Notes: generated by a model from the letters alone, not told the origin. A stretch of DNA of 64,000 nucleotides from Echiichthys vipera (GCA_963691815.1 OY829661.1:28517597-28581596); one strand, 5' to 3'; counted from the first letter of the stretch, positions 1 to 12,933 are shown. A program made the numbers and translations.

Positions 1-405
1 AACGCTCTCGATTCACCGTTAAACGTTTGTGCAGTAGAGAGTTGACGCCTCTCATTAGCTGCTGATCTCTGCTCCCACACTGTGACAACACGGCGCCACT
101 GACTGTTTAACCGCGCGGGCAGAACGCACATGGGTAAATATTTAACATGACCAGGATGTCGCCGTGCTCCTGTAGCTGCTGGGGTTCGTGGGCATGTAAT
201 TGAAGTGTGTTGATAACGTACGTACACAGCACCGAGTGCCGAGGACGGGACCTTAAAAACTCCACCTGTGGGTTTCCTCACATTAGTTCAGAGGAGCTCC
301 GACATGAACGACGTCCCTTCATGGGCTCTTCTTCTGTTTGCATTTGCACCGCCAACAGACCTTTGTACAGCCGACGTGCTCAAAAATATCTGTCCCAGAG
401 ACTCA

Positions 406-1004
406 GGGCGCACTCCCACTGTGCCTCCGTACCGTGCCCAAACAGGTTTCACGGCTAAAGTCTGGTTCCTTTGACCAGTGTGAGTGCAACCGTACCACGT
501 CAAGGAGCGGCACGCTTGCCGTCCACGGCCCGTTTGGGAGAGGTGGGCTTTAGTAAAGCACGTTTGCACGTGTACGAGCACGAGCGTGCGCACGTGTACG
601 AGCACGAGGCCTACGGCGGTTCTGAGGTCATTTCCTGTGCGCCTGTTGGGACGTAGAAAAAAGAAGGAGGGACCATGCGCGGACATTTCAAACAATGGCG
701 GTGAAAGGTTCACGTTGGTGTGATGCGGAGGTGGAGTGTTTACTGCAGATTTGGTCGATGAAAAGATTCAAAAACAGTCGACAAGACGCACAAAAGCTCC
801 GAGGTCTACGGAAAGATCTGGAAACAAAGCCACGCATCGCCATGACGTCATCAATGCGTGTGACGTGTTACGGCGTGATGACGTATAGGCAGCAAGAAGC
901 ATTCTCCGAGGCCCAGGTAGTGTGAGTACAAACGGGCCTGGAGGGGGGGACAAGGACCCTAAAGCACAGGGCACGGGACGGAGGCACAGTGGGAGTGTGG
1001 CCTA
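406..1004 (+). mobile_element. Non-autonomous DNA element, copy A (full length)
   Basis: Element of about 600 bp with inverted ends reading GCACTCCCACTGTGCCTCCG on the left and its complement on the right. Between them lie a direct repeat of GTGTACGAGCACGAG, an ATGGCGGTGAAAGG start of a broken Myb/SANT-like frame (from 695) and a TGACGTCA octamer near 845. Copies A, G and I share a left end with AAACAGGTTT; copies B and D have CCAGCACGT at that place, so two subfamilies exist. No clear target-site duplication flanks this copy. Confidence 0.85.
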
Positions 1005-1618
1005 GAATAAAATAGAACAGCAGCATCACACACAGACACATCAACGCAGTAATGTAAAAATATAATTAAGACTCCTACAAAATAAAATGTATAAGTAAGC
1101 GGACTAACTGTAGTGCAGATGTAAACATATAATAATCTACGGTCTTAGTTACGTCAACCATTGACAGATTACTCCATTAATGGATGAAGTAACCAGATTA
1201 TAACAGAATCGTTAGCGGCCGTCCTGCGTGTTGACGTCGCTCCTCTTCCTCTTTGTAACTCACATCTTTCTGAGAACTGCGCTCGTTCCTCGTTTGTTCT
1301 TAGAACCGTGAAAAAAGCGCCTAAGGTGTGAAAACGCCTCATGTGACGGGACAGTAAGCAGCGTTGCATCTGTCAGCGCCGCCTGACGAGAAAACAAACA
1401 GGACTCGAACGCTTCCATCGGCTGGTTTAAGCCCCGGGACGGGCAATTACACCTGTCTTCACCTGAAGACTCGTTAGCTTTAAAACCGGTTGTTCTAGCT
1501 GCCGCTCGGCGCCCGGCTGCGTCCGCTGAAGGGTTTTTATGGAGCTGCAGGAAAAAACGCAGCAGATTTCAGACGAGCGCTCGTTTCCTCATAACTGGAA
1601 AGATGCTGGAGTAGTTTT

Positions 1619-2223
1619 AGGGCGCCCTCCCACTGTGCCTCCGTCCCGTGCCCCGTGCTTTAGGGTCCTTGTCCCCCCCTCCAGGCCCGTTTGTACTCAC
1701 ACTACCTGGGCCTCGGAGAATGCTTCTTGCTGCCTATACGTCATCACGCCGTAACACGTCACACGCATTGATGACGTCATGGCGATGCGTGGCTTTGTTT
1801 CCAGATCTTTCCGTAGACCTCGGAGTTTTTGTGCGTCTTGTCGACTGTTTTTGAATCTTTTCATCGACCAAATCTGCAGTAAACACTCCACCTCCGCATC
1901 ACACCAACGTGAACCTTTCACCGCCATTGTTTGAAATGTCCGCGCATGGTCCCTCCTTCTTTTTTCTACGTCCCAACAGGCGCACAGGAAATGACCTCAG
2001 AACCGCCGTAGGCCTCGTGCTCGTGCTCGTACACGTGCGCACGCTCGTGCTCGTACACGTGCAAACGTGCTTTACTAAAGCCCACCTCTCTCAGACGGGC
2101 CGTGGACGGCAAGCGTGCCGCTCCTAGACGTGGTACGGTTGCACTCACACTGGTCAAAGGAACCAGACTTTAGCCGTGAGACGTGCTGGGGCACGGGACG
2201 GAGGCACAGTGGGAGTGCGCCCT
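1619..2223 (-). mobile_element. Non-autonomous DNA element, copy B (full length)
   Basis: Same element as at 406-1004 in the opposite orientation, about 615 bp away. It has one extra CTCGTG hexamer in the CGTGCTCGTACACG direct repeat. Ends are AGGGCGC and GCGCCCT. The start of the Myb/SANT-like frame reads leftward from 1,927. Confidence 0.85.
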
Positions 2224-2529
2224 ACAGTGTCCTTTTATTCTTTGCTGCTGGCCCAGTGTTGGCTGGAGACTTTAAGAAACTTTAAAATCAAAAAACGGTG
2301 AAAAAAAGCAGCTTTTAGGATGAGAATATGAATAAAAGGTGGCGTCTCACGCTCTGACGTCGTCGGCTGAGGCCACAGACGCTCTGGTTTCAGTGTTTAA
2401 ACCTTTTTACAGAACATTTGATGCACAGCCGATTTAAAAATGATGCCTTTTAGATGTTTGTGTTAATTTATATGATACTGAACATAAAGAACTATTGAGC
2501 TTTTTTCACAGTGTTCATTTAGAAGAGAA

Positions 2530-3080
2530 GACGATGTCACTGACTGATGTTTATTCAGCTGTTTATTTTATTTTAATTTATTCTTTATTTAAAATACAAT
2601 GGGCGATGGACTGATACTGGAAATACAGCACATTTAACATTTTATGTATTTATTTCTTTTATTCTTTATTCAAATTTTCAAACATTGACTGATACTGAAC
2701 ATTGTGTTTATTTAGCTATTTATTTATTTGAATTATTATTTAATCCAATAATCAATAATTGACTGATACTGAAAATACAGAACATTTAACTATTTATTTA
2801 TTTTAATTTATTATTTACTTTAATAAACAGACCTTCATACTGAACATGGTGTTTATTTAACTATTTATTTTATTTAAATTTATTATTTACTTTAATAAAC
2901 AGACGTTGACTGATACTGAAAATACAGAACATTTAACTATTTATTTATTTTAATTTATTCTTTATTTAAATGTTCAAACTGACTGATACTGAACATTGTG
3001 TTTATTTAGCTTTTTAAATTATTTTAAATTATTATTTATTCAAAAGATCAACAATTGAATACTGAACATAGAGTATACTT
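2530..3080. repeat. AT-rich degenerate tandem repeat
   Basis: Repeated blocks of GACTGATACTGAA, GTGTTTATTTA and TTTATTTTAATTTATT at roughly 70-120 bp intervals. The inverse-complement motif (TTCAGTATCAGAC, AATTTAAATTAAGAATAAA) fills cryba4 introns 3 and 4, so this is one dispersed AT-rich family. Confidence 0.6.
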
Positions 3081-4154
3081 ATTTTGATTATTCTCAATTT
3101 TCTCAGTGTTCATTTGCGATACATTGTGCCCTTACATTGTTTAATAATGTTAAATATTCCAATAATAATAAAACAGTTATTTGTGTAAAAAGCTGCTTTC
3201 TGAGCACTTTTGCAGACTCAGATTTGCACAATCGACACATAAAAGGTTCTGATTTCTTTACAGTTTACAAAGTCACTTCATTTGCCTCCGTGACGTTAAT
3301 CAGTGAACGAAACCTGCATCATATCGGCCTCAAATATCCCAGAATCCTCAGCCCTAAATGTTTACAACGAAGCCTGTGACCTGTTTGTTTCCTCCTCATC
3401 GATCGGAACAATGTTAAACGCAAAACCCGACAAACGAGGTGAAACGAGAGTCGACGGAGGACTCCAGCGTGAGAGAACGCTCTCTGGATAAGTGTGTGTG
3501 TGTGTGTGTGTGCGTGTGTGTGTGTTTGAGTGTTGGGACCACGTGTGTGAGGAGTCAAACGGGCCCGCTGGAGCCTTTCCTGATGAGTCACCGCTCCATC
3601 AGAGAGGATAAAACCCACCCTGAGATACAGGAGCGCCCCGCGAGCGCCACAAAGAGATATTAAAATGTTACCAGAATCAATATTACGCTCGTTTTGTTTG
3701 TGAAATTACAAAATATAAATCAGGCTGAGAGCTCAGCCGCGCCGCTGACAGACCGTTATAAATGATTTGACTTCTTGTTAGACTTGGAAGAACTCATAGG
3801 AACTCATATTCAGTGCACGCTCTGTTGGGTTTCCACTGTTAAATTCAGACATTAACTAAAACAAACAGCTGTTTACAACCGAACCCCGACTCCTGAACAT
3901 GTGACTGACAAGAGTATCATCACCATATGTTGTTATTTTCAAGGGTTGCGATTCAATATTATGATTTATTGTCGTTTTTGTTTCCTTTTTTAACGTTAGC
4001 TCACGTGGTAGAGTTGAATCATTCATTTCTTAAGACTTTTATTTTTAAAAATCTCCAAATTAATCCAGTAAAGTACTCAAACAAAGCACCAATGGGCTCC
4101 TTCCACTGTAATGGACTTTACTATGAGAGGAGCTGGTACAGGGGCCAGTAGGTA

Positions 4155-4640
4155 AGTCTTTAAAACGCTCTTTAATAAACTCTGGCTTCACTAACTACGC
4201 TGATGCTGCTTTGTTGTGTGTGTAGGGACTCTTCTCATGCTGCTGCAGAGGTTTGCTGTTATTTTCAGCAGCATTAGTGGTTAAAAAAGACCTTTGAATG
4301 CCTTCACCGTGCTGCCCCGAGCTAACCACTGTTAGCCACGTCCGACTGTTATTTTCAGCAGCATTAGTGGTTAAAAAAGACCTTTGAATGCCTTCACCGT
4401 GCTGCCCCGAGCTTATTTCTGTTAGCCACGTCCGGCTGTTATTTTCAGCAGCATTAGTGGTTAAAAAAGACCTTTGAATGCCTTCACCATGCTGCCCCGA
4501 GATAATCACCGTTAGCCACGTCCGGCTGTTATTTTCAGCAGCATTAATGGTTAAAAAAGACCTTTGAATGCCTTCACCGTGCTGCCCCGAGCTAACCACT
4601 GTTAGCCACGTCCGGCTGTTAGCGTCAGCAGTATTAGTGG
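4155..4640 (-). repeat. Interspersed repeat with internal 90-bp tandem amplification
   Basis: The unit (GCTGTTATTTTCAGCAGC ... GTTAGCCACGTCCG) is present about 4.5 times at 90-bp spacing between 4,228 and 4,640. Because 90 is a multiple of three, one minus-strand frame stays open as 30-residue repeats. Single or partial copies of the same repeat lie at 9,785-9,905, 24,295-24,400, 24,838-24,985, 29,670-29,775, 51,728-51,915 and 52,600-52,668. It is therefore a dispersed element, not a gene. Confidence 0.75.
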
Positions 4641-6511
4641 TTAAAAAAGCGTCAGATTTCAGCTTCAGTGTCGAGTTCTGCTTTTCACGTCAACATGTGA
4701 AACTAAAGTGTTTCCGTGCGTTTCTGTCTGTGTGTTATTTTAGTGGCGGACCGATACATCGGTTATTTTAGGTATTTTCTGTGTTTCCGACAGCGTTGGA
4801 GATTCACTTGTTCAAAGCTCGTTTGTTTAATTGTTCGGGGGGAAAAGGAAACTGAAACTTATCAGAGATTCTTTATTATTTAGTTTGAGAAAATGATTCA
4901 AATGATGACTAAAAAACAACTAAAACAGACTCAAACAAACTGAAAGTCTTTATTTACTTTGCTCTGTTTGTTGGAGACCATTATTTGTACATTAATCATT
5001 TAAAGGTGTTTTCTGATGCCGAGTGTAGCTCGTTGTGCGATATGCTGATTGTGGCTCGGACGGGAAACTCTGCGTATCATTAATCAAACTTCGGATTTAA
5101 AAATGTGAGGCTGAAGGTTTCACCCCCTCAGACCTCCCGATATTTCCCACTTTCTCGCTTCTCTTTGTTTTGGTAGGAGCGGATGTGATGTCACGTTATT
5201 CACAGACTACCACAATAAGAGCGCTAACTTCCCTCGTAACAACGCTGGAGAGGTTTCACCCCCTCCTCGACCCCTTCATCGTGTCTTTTGTGGGGATTTC
5301 TCGATAACGCCGGCTCGTCTGACTCTGACCCCCGCTCCCCCTTCGCTCATCGACGTCCTCCAGTGTTTCTGTCAAACTCTCACCTCTCTGCCAGAGGACA
5401 CGGCCGTGGCCCGCCGGGAATGTGGCAGCACCACGCCATCTCCACGGTGCCGCATTTAACCCTAACCCCCCTCCGCAGCCGGCCTCACACATGCGCTAAA
5501 ACCGTGCCTGCGTAATAAAAGTTTGCCCGTTTGCACACAACCTCTGCGATCTTCGCCTCCTGTTTTCAGACGCTGGACTCAAACACCGTCCACACACTCC
5601 TCTGGGGTTTGGTCACATTATCTCAACCCTGCGGTTGTCCGTAGAGTCACTCTGACCCCGTTCAAAGTCTCTAAATACATGTTTGACAGTTTGTTTGCTT
5701 TATATTATATATTATATATATTATATATATTAATGATTTGTTATTAATTTTATGGGAAAACCTAAAACTAGAATGATTTTAATGGATATTTTTTCATTGT
5801 CTTGTACACAAACTTGTCGCATCGGTTTCGTTTTTGTCAATTGAAATGATTTAATCCTTATTTGAATTGTAAATTAAATAATAATAATGCTTAGAACTGT
5901 TTGAAATAGTTTTTCCTGAGGTCAAACTGAGCCTGTACGTAATAAATGCTGCTCTCCTCGATAACTTTCATTCCAAATATTAAAAATAACACAAAATACT
6001 ACTTATAAACAATATACAAACTTTAAAAACACACACACAAATATCCCTCGATCCAATTTTAGATCACTCCGTGAGATATTTTATCGTTTTAAATAAATAA
6101 ACACAGAATCTCTGACACAGCATCTTTGATTATGATCATTTTCTGGATGTTTAAGCTGCTGCGGTGTAAATGACCCCGTGGATAAATGGTGTTAGAGGGG
6201 AACAGCAGGGTTAACCAGAGAAAAGTCCTTCCTCTGAGGCGATGTGAGCGATAACACGCCACAGAACTAACCACCCGTTGGCTGGGACGCGTTATTGTGG
6301 CAACGCTGACCTGAGTGACGTGTTTGTCACGAGGACATTTCCCTATAATGTGATTTAGTCGCTGTAATGCTCTTTCACACGCCCGTTAGCTGCGGCCTTT
6401 ATCTCTGTGGCTCCTGTGAAACAGCGGGCGATAAATAACAAAGCTCGTATCCAACATGAAATCCCTTCATGATGCACATTCACAGAAGCAGCTCCGGTGT
6501 TGTGCAGGGAC

Positions 6512-7314
6512 GCAGTTTAGAACCAGAGGAGCTCTTCTCTCTGATGCTCGACGACGACGACGTGTTAATCAGTCACGCGGCCGGGTGTCGTCTTGGGTCT
6601 CGTTTCAGCAGCGCGGAGGCTCGCGGAGGCTGCCAATCCCTGGATTAACTTTCAGCGTCTGTGTTTCACAACTCGGGCTCTTGACTGAAACTCTAATGAG
6701 GAGCGGTGAACTTGATTAGCGCGGCGTACGCTCTCCCTGTCAGACGAGACGGCCACAGAAGGAACTGAATTTATGCAGCAACGACTTCACACCGTACGCG
6801 GCGGCGACTTCAACGCAGGACAGGCCTCCGTCCCGTGCCCCGTGCTTTAGGGTCCTTGTCCCCCCCTCCAGGCCCGTTTGTACTCACACTACCTGGGCCT
6901 CGGAGAATGCTTCTTGCTGCCTATACGTCATCACGCCGTAACACGTCACACGCATTGATGACGTCATGGCGATGCGTGGCTTTGTTTCCAGATCTTTCCG
7001 TAGACCAGTTTAAAACCAGAGGAGCTGTTCTCTCTGAGGCTCGACTGCGACGACGTGTTAATCAGTCACGTGTCCGGGTCTCGTCTCAGCACCGCGGAGG
7101 CTCGCGGAGGCTCGCGGAGGCTGCCAATCCCTGGATTAACTTCCAGCGTCTGTGTTTCACAACTCGGGCTCTCGACTGAAACTCTTATGAGGAGCGGTGA
7201 ACTCCATTAGTGCGGCGTACGCTCTCCCTGTCAGACGAGACGGCCACACAAAGCCTAAACGTATGCGCAAGCGACTTCACACCGTACGTGACGGCGACTC
7301 CAACGCGGGACAGG
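6512..7314 (+). repeat. Direct duplication of about 310 bp around a transposon fragment
   Basis: 6,512-6,823 and 7,007-7,314 are diverged copies of one segment: both contain TTTAxAACCAGAGGAGCT, GACGTGTTAATCAGTCACG, AATCCCTGGATTAACTT and CAGACGAGACGGCCACA. The second copy has an additional CTCGCGGAGG repeat. Confidence 0.75.
6824..7006 (-). mobile_element. DNA element fragment, copy C
   Basis: Terminal 183 bp of the element, from CCTCCGTCCCGTGCC to TCTTTCCGTAGACC, with the outermost bases missing. It sits exactly between two copies of a duplicated flanking segment (6,512-6,823 and 7,007-7,314). Confidence 0.8.
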
Positions 7315-8007
7315 CTCAGTTCTGATCCATAACGCAGCCGCCGTCACCTGAGTTTCCCTTTCATTCGTCCAGAAGAAGAAACCTTGACAGCAGAGTTTAA
7401 TACAGATTTATAGATTTAATGAAAAAGTGCTTTCTGGTAATCCAATAAAGGAAGAGTCTTGGATTTATGTGTTCTGGTGCGACGCCAACGCTGGAGAGCA
7501 TTCTGTGTCGTGAGTGATTTAAGTTCATTGAGTCAGTGAATCAGGGGTTAAAGCAGGAAGTCGTCCAGGAGGAAATGGGTCGAACTTTAACTCTGATGTT
7601 TGACTGAATGCTTTGGAAACAGTCGACGGTTTGAAGCTTTTTTATGGAGGAAAAGTGCATTTTCTATCGTGCACTAGAGCAGGGCTATTGAATAATTTGG
7701 ATTTTGGGCCGGTTGACAAAAATGAGCCAAAATGAGGGGCGTCACATTAATGGATGTTGTAAAACACTACAGTGACGTAGGAGTTCAGTGTATCAGTGTA
7801 AACAGTAGTAACAGACCTTTACCGCGCTGACAAGCACATGAAACTTTAGCTTATGATCAAAAACTGGACTGACAACGATGAACGCAGAGTGTTTTTAGAG
7901 TTCAGAGGGAAACTGGAGTTGAAGTTAGCTTGATTATTGTCAACGTATCATCTTCACACTCAGATGTGGCTGCAGAGTAAACGCACGCTTCACAGAGACA
8001 GAAACGG

Positions 8008-8606
8008 AGGGCGCCCTCCCACTGTGCCTCCGTCCCGTGCCCCGTGCTTTAGGGTCCTTGTCCCCCCCTCCAGGCCCGTTTGTACTCACACTACCTGGGC
8101 CTCGGAGAATGCTTCTTGCTGCCTATACGTCATCACGCCGTAACACGTCACACGCATTGATGACGTCATGGCGATGCGTGGCTTTGTTTCCAGATCTTTC
8201 CGTAGAACTCAGAGTTTTTGTGCGTCTTGTCGACTGTTTTTGAATCTTTTCATCAACCAAATCTGCAGTAAACACTCCACCTCCGCATCACACCAACGTG
8301 AACCTTTCACCGCCATTGTTTGAAATGTCCGCGCATGGTCCCTCCTTCTTTTTTCTACGTCCCAACAGGCGCACAGGAAATGACCTCAGAACCGCCGTAG
8401 GCCTCGTGCTCGTACACGTGCGCACGCTCGTGCTCGTACACGTGCAAACGTGCTTTACTAAAGCCCACCTCTCCCAAACGGGCCGTGGACGGCAAGCGTG
8501 CTGCTCCTAGACGTGGTACGGTTGCACTCACACTGGTCAAAGGAACCCGACTTTAGCTGTGAAACGTGCTGGGGCACGGGACGGAGGCACAGTGGGAGTG
8601 CGCCCT
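8008..8606 (-). mobile_element. Non-autonomous DNA element, copy D (full length)
   Basis: Complete 599-bp copy from AGGGCGC to GCGCCCT. Flanks CAGAAACG (left) and CAGAAACC (right) are the best candidate for a target-site duplication among all copies (7 of 8 matching), which would suggest an 8-bp, hAT-like duplication. The other copies do not support this clearly. Confidence 0.85.
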
Positions 8607-9984
8607 CAGAAACCCACGAAGAAGAGCAGAGCAAGTCTCCCAGCACGCTGGGATTTCACACGCGGAGACACTTACGTGGGATTGATACAGGAGAGGACAG
8701 CGCCCATGAATGACTATTCACAAAGACTTTTACTCAAAGGTCCAGGAAATACTCCCTCACGGGCCGGATCCTGGTCTACAATGTGAACCTGAGACCTTTA
8801 ACTCTGGTGTTTGACGCTTTAAAGCTTTCATCGTTTCTATCGCACCCTAGAGCGTCTCTGTGGGTCGACCGTCACATCAGCGCCATGACGGACAGGTGCC
8901 ACCTTGTTTCCAGGTCCCCGTGCACCACTGCGCCACACCGCAGCGCCAACTTCTCTTCTCATTAATCCGTCAAATTCACCCGCACATTATGGGAAGACTG
9001 TTTTTACCACCTGTGCCTTGGACGCCACTGTATTCATCAATATGACGACATTATAGCCACCAGCTTCGACCATGTGTTGATGGAGCAAATATTATTAAAG
9101 TCCAGTCCAATAAAGAAAGAGACGTCAGCAACCAGCTACAAAAACCAGAATCAAACCCACGACCCACGTTATTCTCCAGAACCAGCGGCCGCGCTCATCT
9201 CCTTCCTGTTTTGACCTCCTTTCACAGTAAAATGCTGTTAATTTCACAATAAAAACCATGTTGTGATAAACATTGAAGGCAGACAGGCTTGAACAAATCA
9301 ATAGCTGACACACTCGGGGTCGTAAACGTCCCTTTGTTTATCACACGCCGCTGACGCCTTCAGGCGTAAACGCTCTTCATCCGACTGAACGGGCTTCAAC
9401 TACGTCTGTCTGTGGCTTCAGCCGGTCAGCAGAGTTTATTTACATCAGTTTAAATACAAACAGCAATCTCTGAACCCACCGGGCGTCTGTCTGACAACAG
9501 TTCAGCCCTGACAGTTATTAATCATATTTCCAGAGCTTTACTCAAATAAAACTGAAACTCCACCTCTTCTTCAACCAAAGGGAAACTAAATCACCAAGTA
9601 GGTTTCAAAAACACACTTTTGCAGCTTTATATATGTAAAAATAGCATTAAATATGCACTTCCTGTTTGATGCGAGCTGTTTAACCCGGTCACTTGAAACC
9701 AATCCGAGCAGGTGCAGCAGCAACGGAGCAAACTTTCAAACCTGCAAAGCTGACGGACGTTTAAAACATTGTTTTTTTACTCCAAGGGTCTTTTTCTGCT
9801 CCTACACATCAAATAATCCATGGAGACAGTTTTTTAATGTGTAACAACTGTTAACGGGGAAATCCAGGAGAGTGGCTAACAGCCGGACGTGGCTAACACG
9901 AGGGCTGCAGCTATCACTTTTCTGTAAGCTCACTTTCAAAACCATACTGACACAAACTGAAACCAATAACCATCCATTTTGAGT

Positions 9985-10431
9985 CATTGTGCATCTTTTT
10001 GTGCTGGTTTTGCATCTATTTTTACTCATTTTGCATCTTTTTGTGCTGGTTTTGCATCTATTTTTACTCATTTTGCATCTTTTTGTGCTGGTTTTGCATC
10101 TATTTTTAGTCATTTTGCATCTTTTTGTGCCTGTTTTGCATCTATTTTTAGTCATTTTGCATCTTTTTGTGCTGGTTTTGCATCTATTTTTAGACATTTT
10201 GCATCTTTTTGTGGTGGTTTTGCATCTATTTTTAGTCATTTTGCATCTTTATGTGGTGGTTTTGCATCTATTTTTAGTCATTTTGCATCTTTTTGTGGTG
10301 GTTTTGCATCTATTTTTAGCCATTTGGCATCTTTTTGTGCTGGTTTTGCATCTATTTTTAGTCATTTTGCATCTTTTTGTGCTGGTTTTGCATCTATTTC
10401 TAGTCATTTTGCATCTTTTTGTACTGTGATG
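9985..10431 (+). repeat. 42-bp minisatellite, locus 1
   Basis: About 10.5 copies of a 42-bp unit made of two 21-bp halves, TTTTGCATCTATTTTTAGTCA and TTTTGCATCTTTTTGTGNTGG. The unit is a multiple of three without stop codons, which keeps several frames open on both strands. Confidence 0.92.
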
Positions 10432-11988
10432 GATCGCCCGTCTCAGGCTCAAGCTTCAAACCGTACCGACACAAACTGAAACCAAAAACTGCCTGAAGGA
10501 AGGAAGTTTTAAAAACAGCAGACTAACAGAAGGTTGGCAGTAGAGAAAATGTGATCGGAGCTTAAATGTGGTTGATAAAAGATCTCAAAGGGGGGAAGAC
10601 GACACACAGAGAGACATGTTGTGATTGATGCGTGTGCTGCGTTATTAAACTATAGCATGTAGTTTGATGTTATCAGTGACAGTCTGACAAACCCTGACGG
10701 CCTTTCTGCTCGTGCACTGGCAGGAGGGGGGGGGCATTTCTGCTTTTTGGTGACGGATGAAAGGATAAATGAGGTGCTGATGGGACTTTCTATCACTTTC
10801 TATCACTCTGAACTCTTGACACAGGAGATTTTAACATTAGAGAGTTTCCTTTAAAGGTTGAATCTGTAGAATCTTTATTAAAACTATATTTTAAATAATA
10901 ATCCACCCACGGGGCGTTTTCAGGGGAACAGAATGAAAGTTCTGCTTTTCCATATAAAAATATATTTAGTCTGAATGAATATTTGAAATGTTTGACGGGT
11001 TTGACAACGACTTTCTGTCCCGTTTCCATGGTAGCAGCCAATAGCGTTGCTGGTTGCCAGGGTTGTCTGTTGTTGGGTGCAGCTACTGTAGGCCGGCACT
11101 GGGTGAAATGGAGTTAGCCAATGGTGCAGCTGCTTGGGAGCCTCAGTGAAGGGGGCGTTCTTTGTCCCAGCAGCTGAGTGAGCGGAGACGGGCAACAACC
11201 AGAGTCACTATAGGCCGAGCATTCACTCCATGGACTGAGAGAAAGGAGAGGAACGCCATTCAAACGCATGCCCACATGGCTACGCTGCTCCTTGATGCTA
11301 ACATCACTTTCATCTGCACTTAGCTGGAACGTCTAACGCTAACGGCTAACGCTAACTGTCAGTCAAACTCCTCTAATCCTTGTTTTGATGCTGTGGTTTT
11401 CTGGAGGGGACGGGTTCAAACAGGCTCAAACAGACTCCGGTCTCCTGGAGCTACTGGGCCGGGTCTGACCAACCTGGCAACCCCACTGCTGGACTTCTTT
11501 TTTGTTGTTGAGACGATCTTGAGACACTAAATGGCGGTGCTCGTTCTCTGCATTCCTTTAATTGAATCATGGGAGTTGAAAGAACAACAGGTTGCACATG
11601 CATCAGTGTGTGTAAGTGTGTGGATCAGTGCTTTCTGCTGACGCGGACACCAGTCAGTCAGTAACGGAGCAGATGACCTCTCCGCACCAACACTTTGGAA
11701 CGTGGAGCCGCTCGGTTTACACGTGCGTGGGCGCGTCAACGACTCTTCTCACTTAATAAATGTGAAGTACGAGGTGATGAATGTAAACACGGCGAACACA
11801 CACATCTGATCTGACAGCGTGAGCGATCCGTTCTGCATGACAACGGTGATCATTTGACTAAAACCAAACAGCTCCGTCACAACGCAGCGCTCGTATGGAA
11901 AGCAACCGTCCTCAATAACCAAATTTCAACCACATCCTCTTCAATGGAGTAGCGAGCTGCGTGCCTTAGACCTGACGCCCGCGGTGTT

Positions 11989-12029
<41 letters not shown>

Positions 12030-12690
12030 GGGACAAAGGGACGTGCAATTATGTGGAGATGTTGGGAAAGGGGGTGTGTGTGTTATTTAAATCAGGTTTT
12101 AGCCGGAGTCTCATCTGAACGCCTCCTCCTGCTCCTGCTCCGGATGAGCTGGGGTTTCACATCGTACTGATGCTCCGCAGCCTCCAGAGATGTGCTGCAC
12201 GCGACACGTTAAACACATTAAGATCAGGTAGATTGACAGACTGGGAGCTGATGAAGCACACGTCAACTGAACGTTTTAGCACATATATCAGAGGACGAGC
12301 TCAGTTTAATGTGTGATCGAGAATGAGATTCATTTCATGTTTTACTGCCCAGTTCATGATGATCTGAGGTCTGTGTGTTTTACTGAAATGTCTTCAATTA
12401 GTGCTTTTTTTCTTTAGTTAGATGAATATGTAAAACTGGAATTGTGCGTTAAAAAGGAAACCTTTTTTGTAGCAAAGTTTCTTGGTAAAATCTGGGAGAG
12501 AAGGAGGAATATTTTATGGTAATAATCTGTAATTTGAATGTAATCTATTATGTGATGGTGTTTTATAAAGATAGATAACTTTATTTATCCCCGTCATCGT
12601 AGCAGCGGTACCAAACAATCAGGAATACAAAATATAAACTGCAATAAGAGCAGTATCGCAGTTTTAAAACACTATATGCAATATACAATA

Positions 12691-12933
12691 AGGCCCCCCT
12701 CCCACTGTGCCTCCGTCCCGTGCCCCGTGCTTTAGGGTCCTTGTCCCCCCCTCCAGGCCCGTTTGTACTCACACTACCTGGGCCTCGGAGAATGCTTCTT
12801 GCTGCCTATACGTCATCACGCCGTAACACGTCACACGCATTGATGACGTCATGGCGATGCATGGCTTTGTTTCCAGATCTTTCCGTAGACCTCGGAGTTT
12901 TTGTGCGTCTTGTCGACTGTTTTTGAATCTTTC
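12691..12933 (-). mobile_element. DNA element fragment, copy E
   Basis: Left 243 bp of the element, truncated after TGTTTTTGAATCTTT. It is inserted just after an AT-rich stretch containing TTTATTTATCCCCG (12,580-12,595), which looks like the 3' tail of a fish LINE or SINE in reverse orientation. Confidence 0.8.

Noticed and set aside
8001..8614. Definite hAT assignment from an 8-bp target duplication
   Set aside because: Only this copy shows similar flanks (7 of 8 bases) and the boundary is off by one; other complete copies have no matching flanks.
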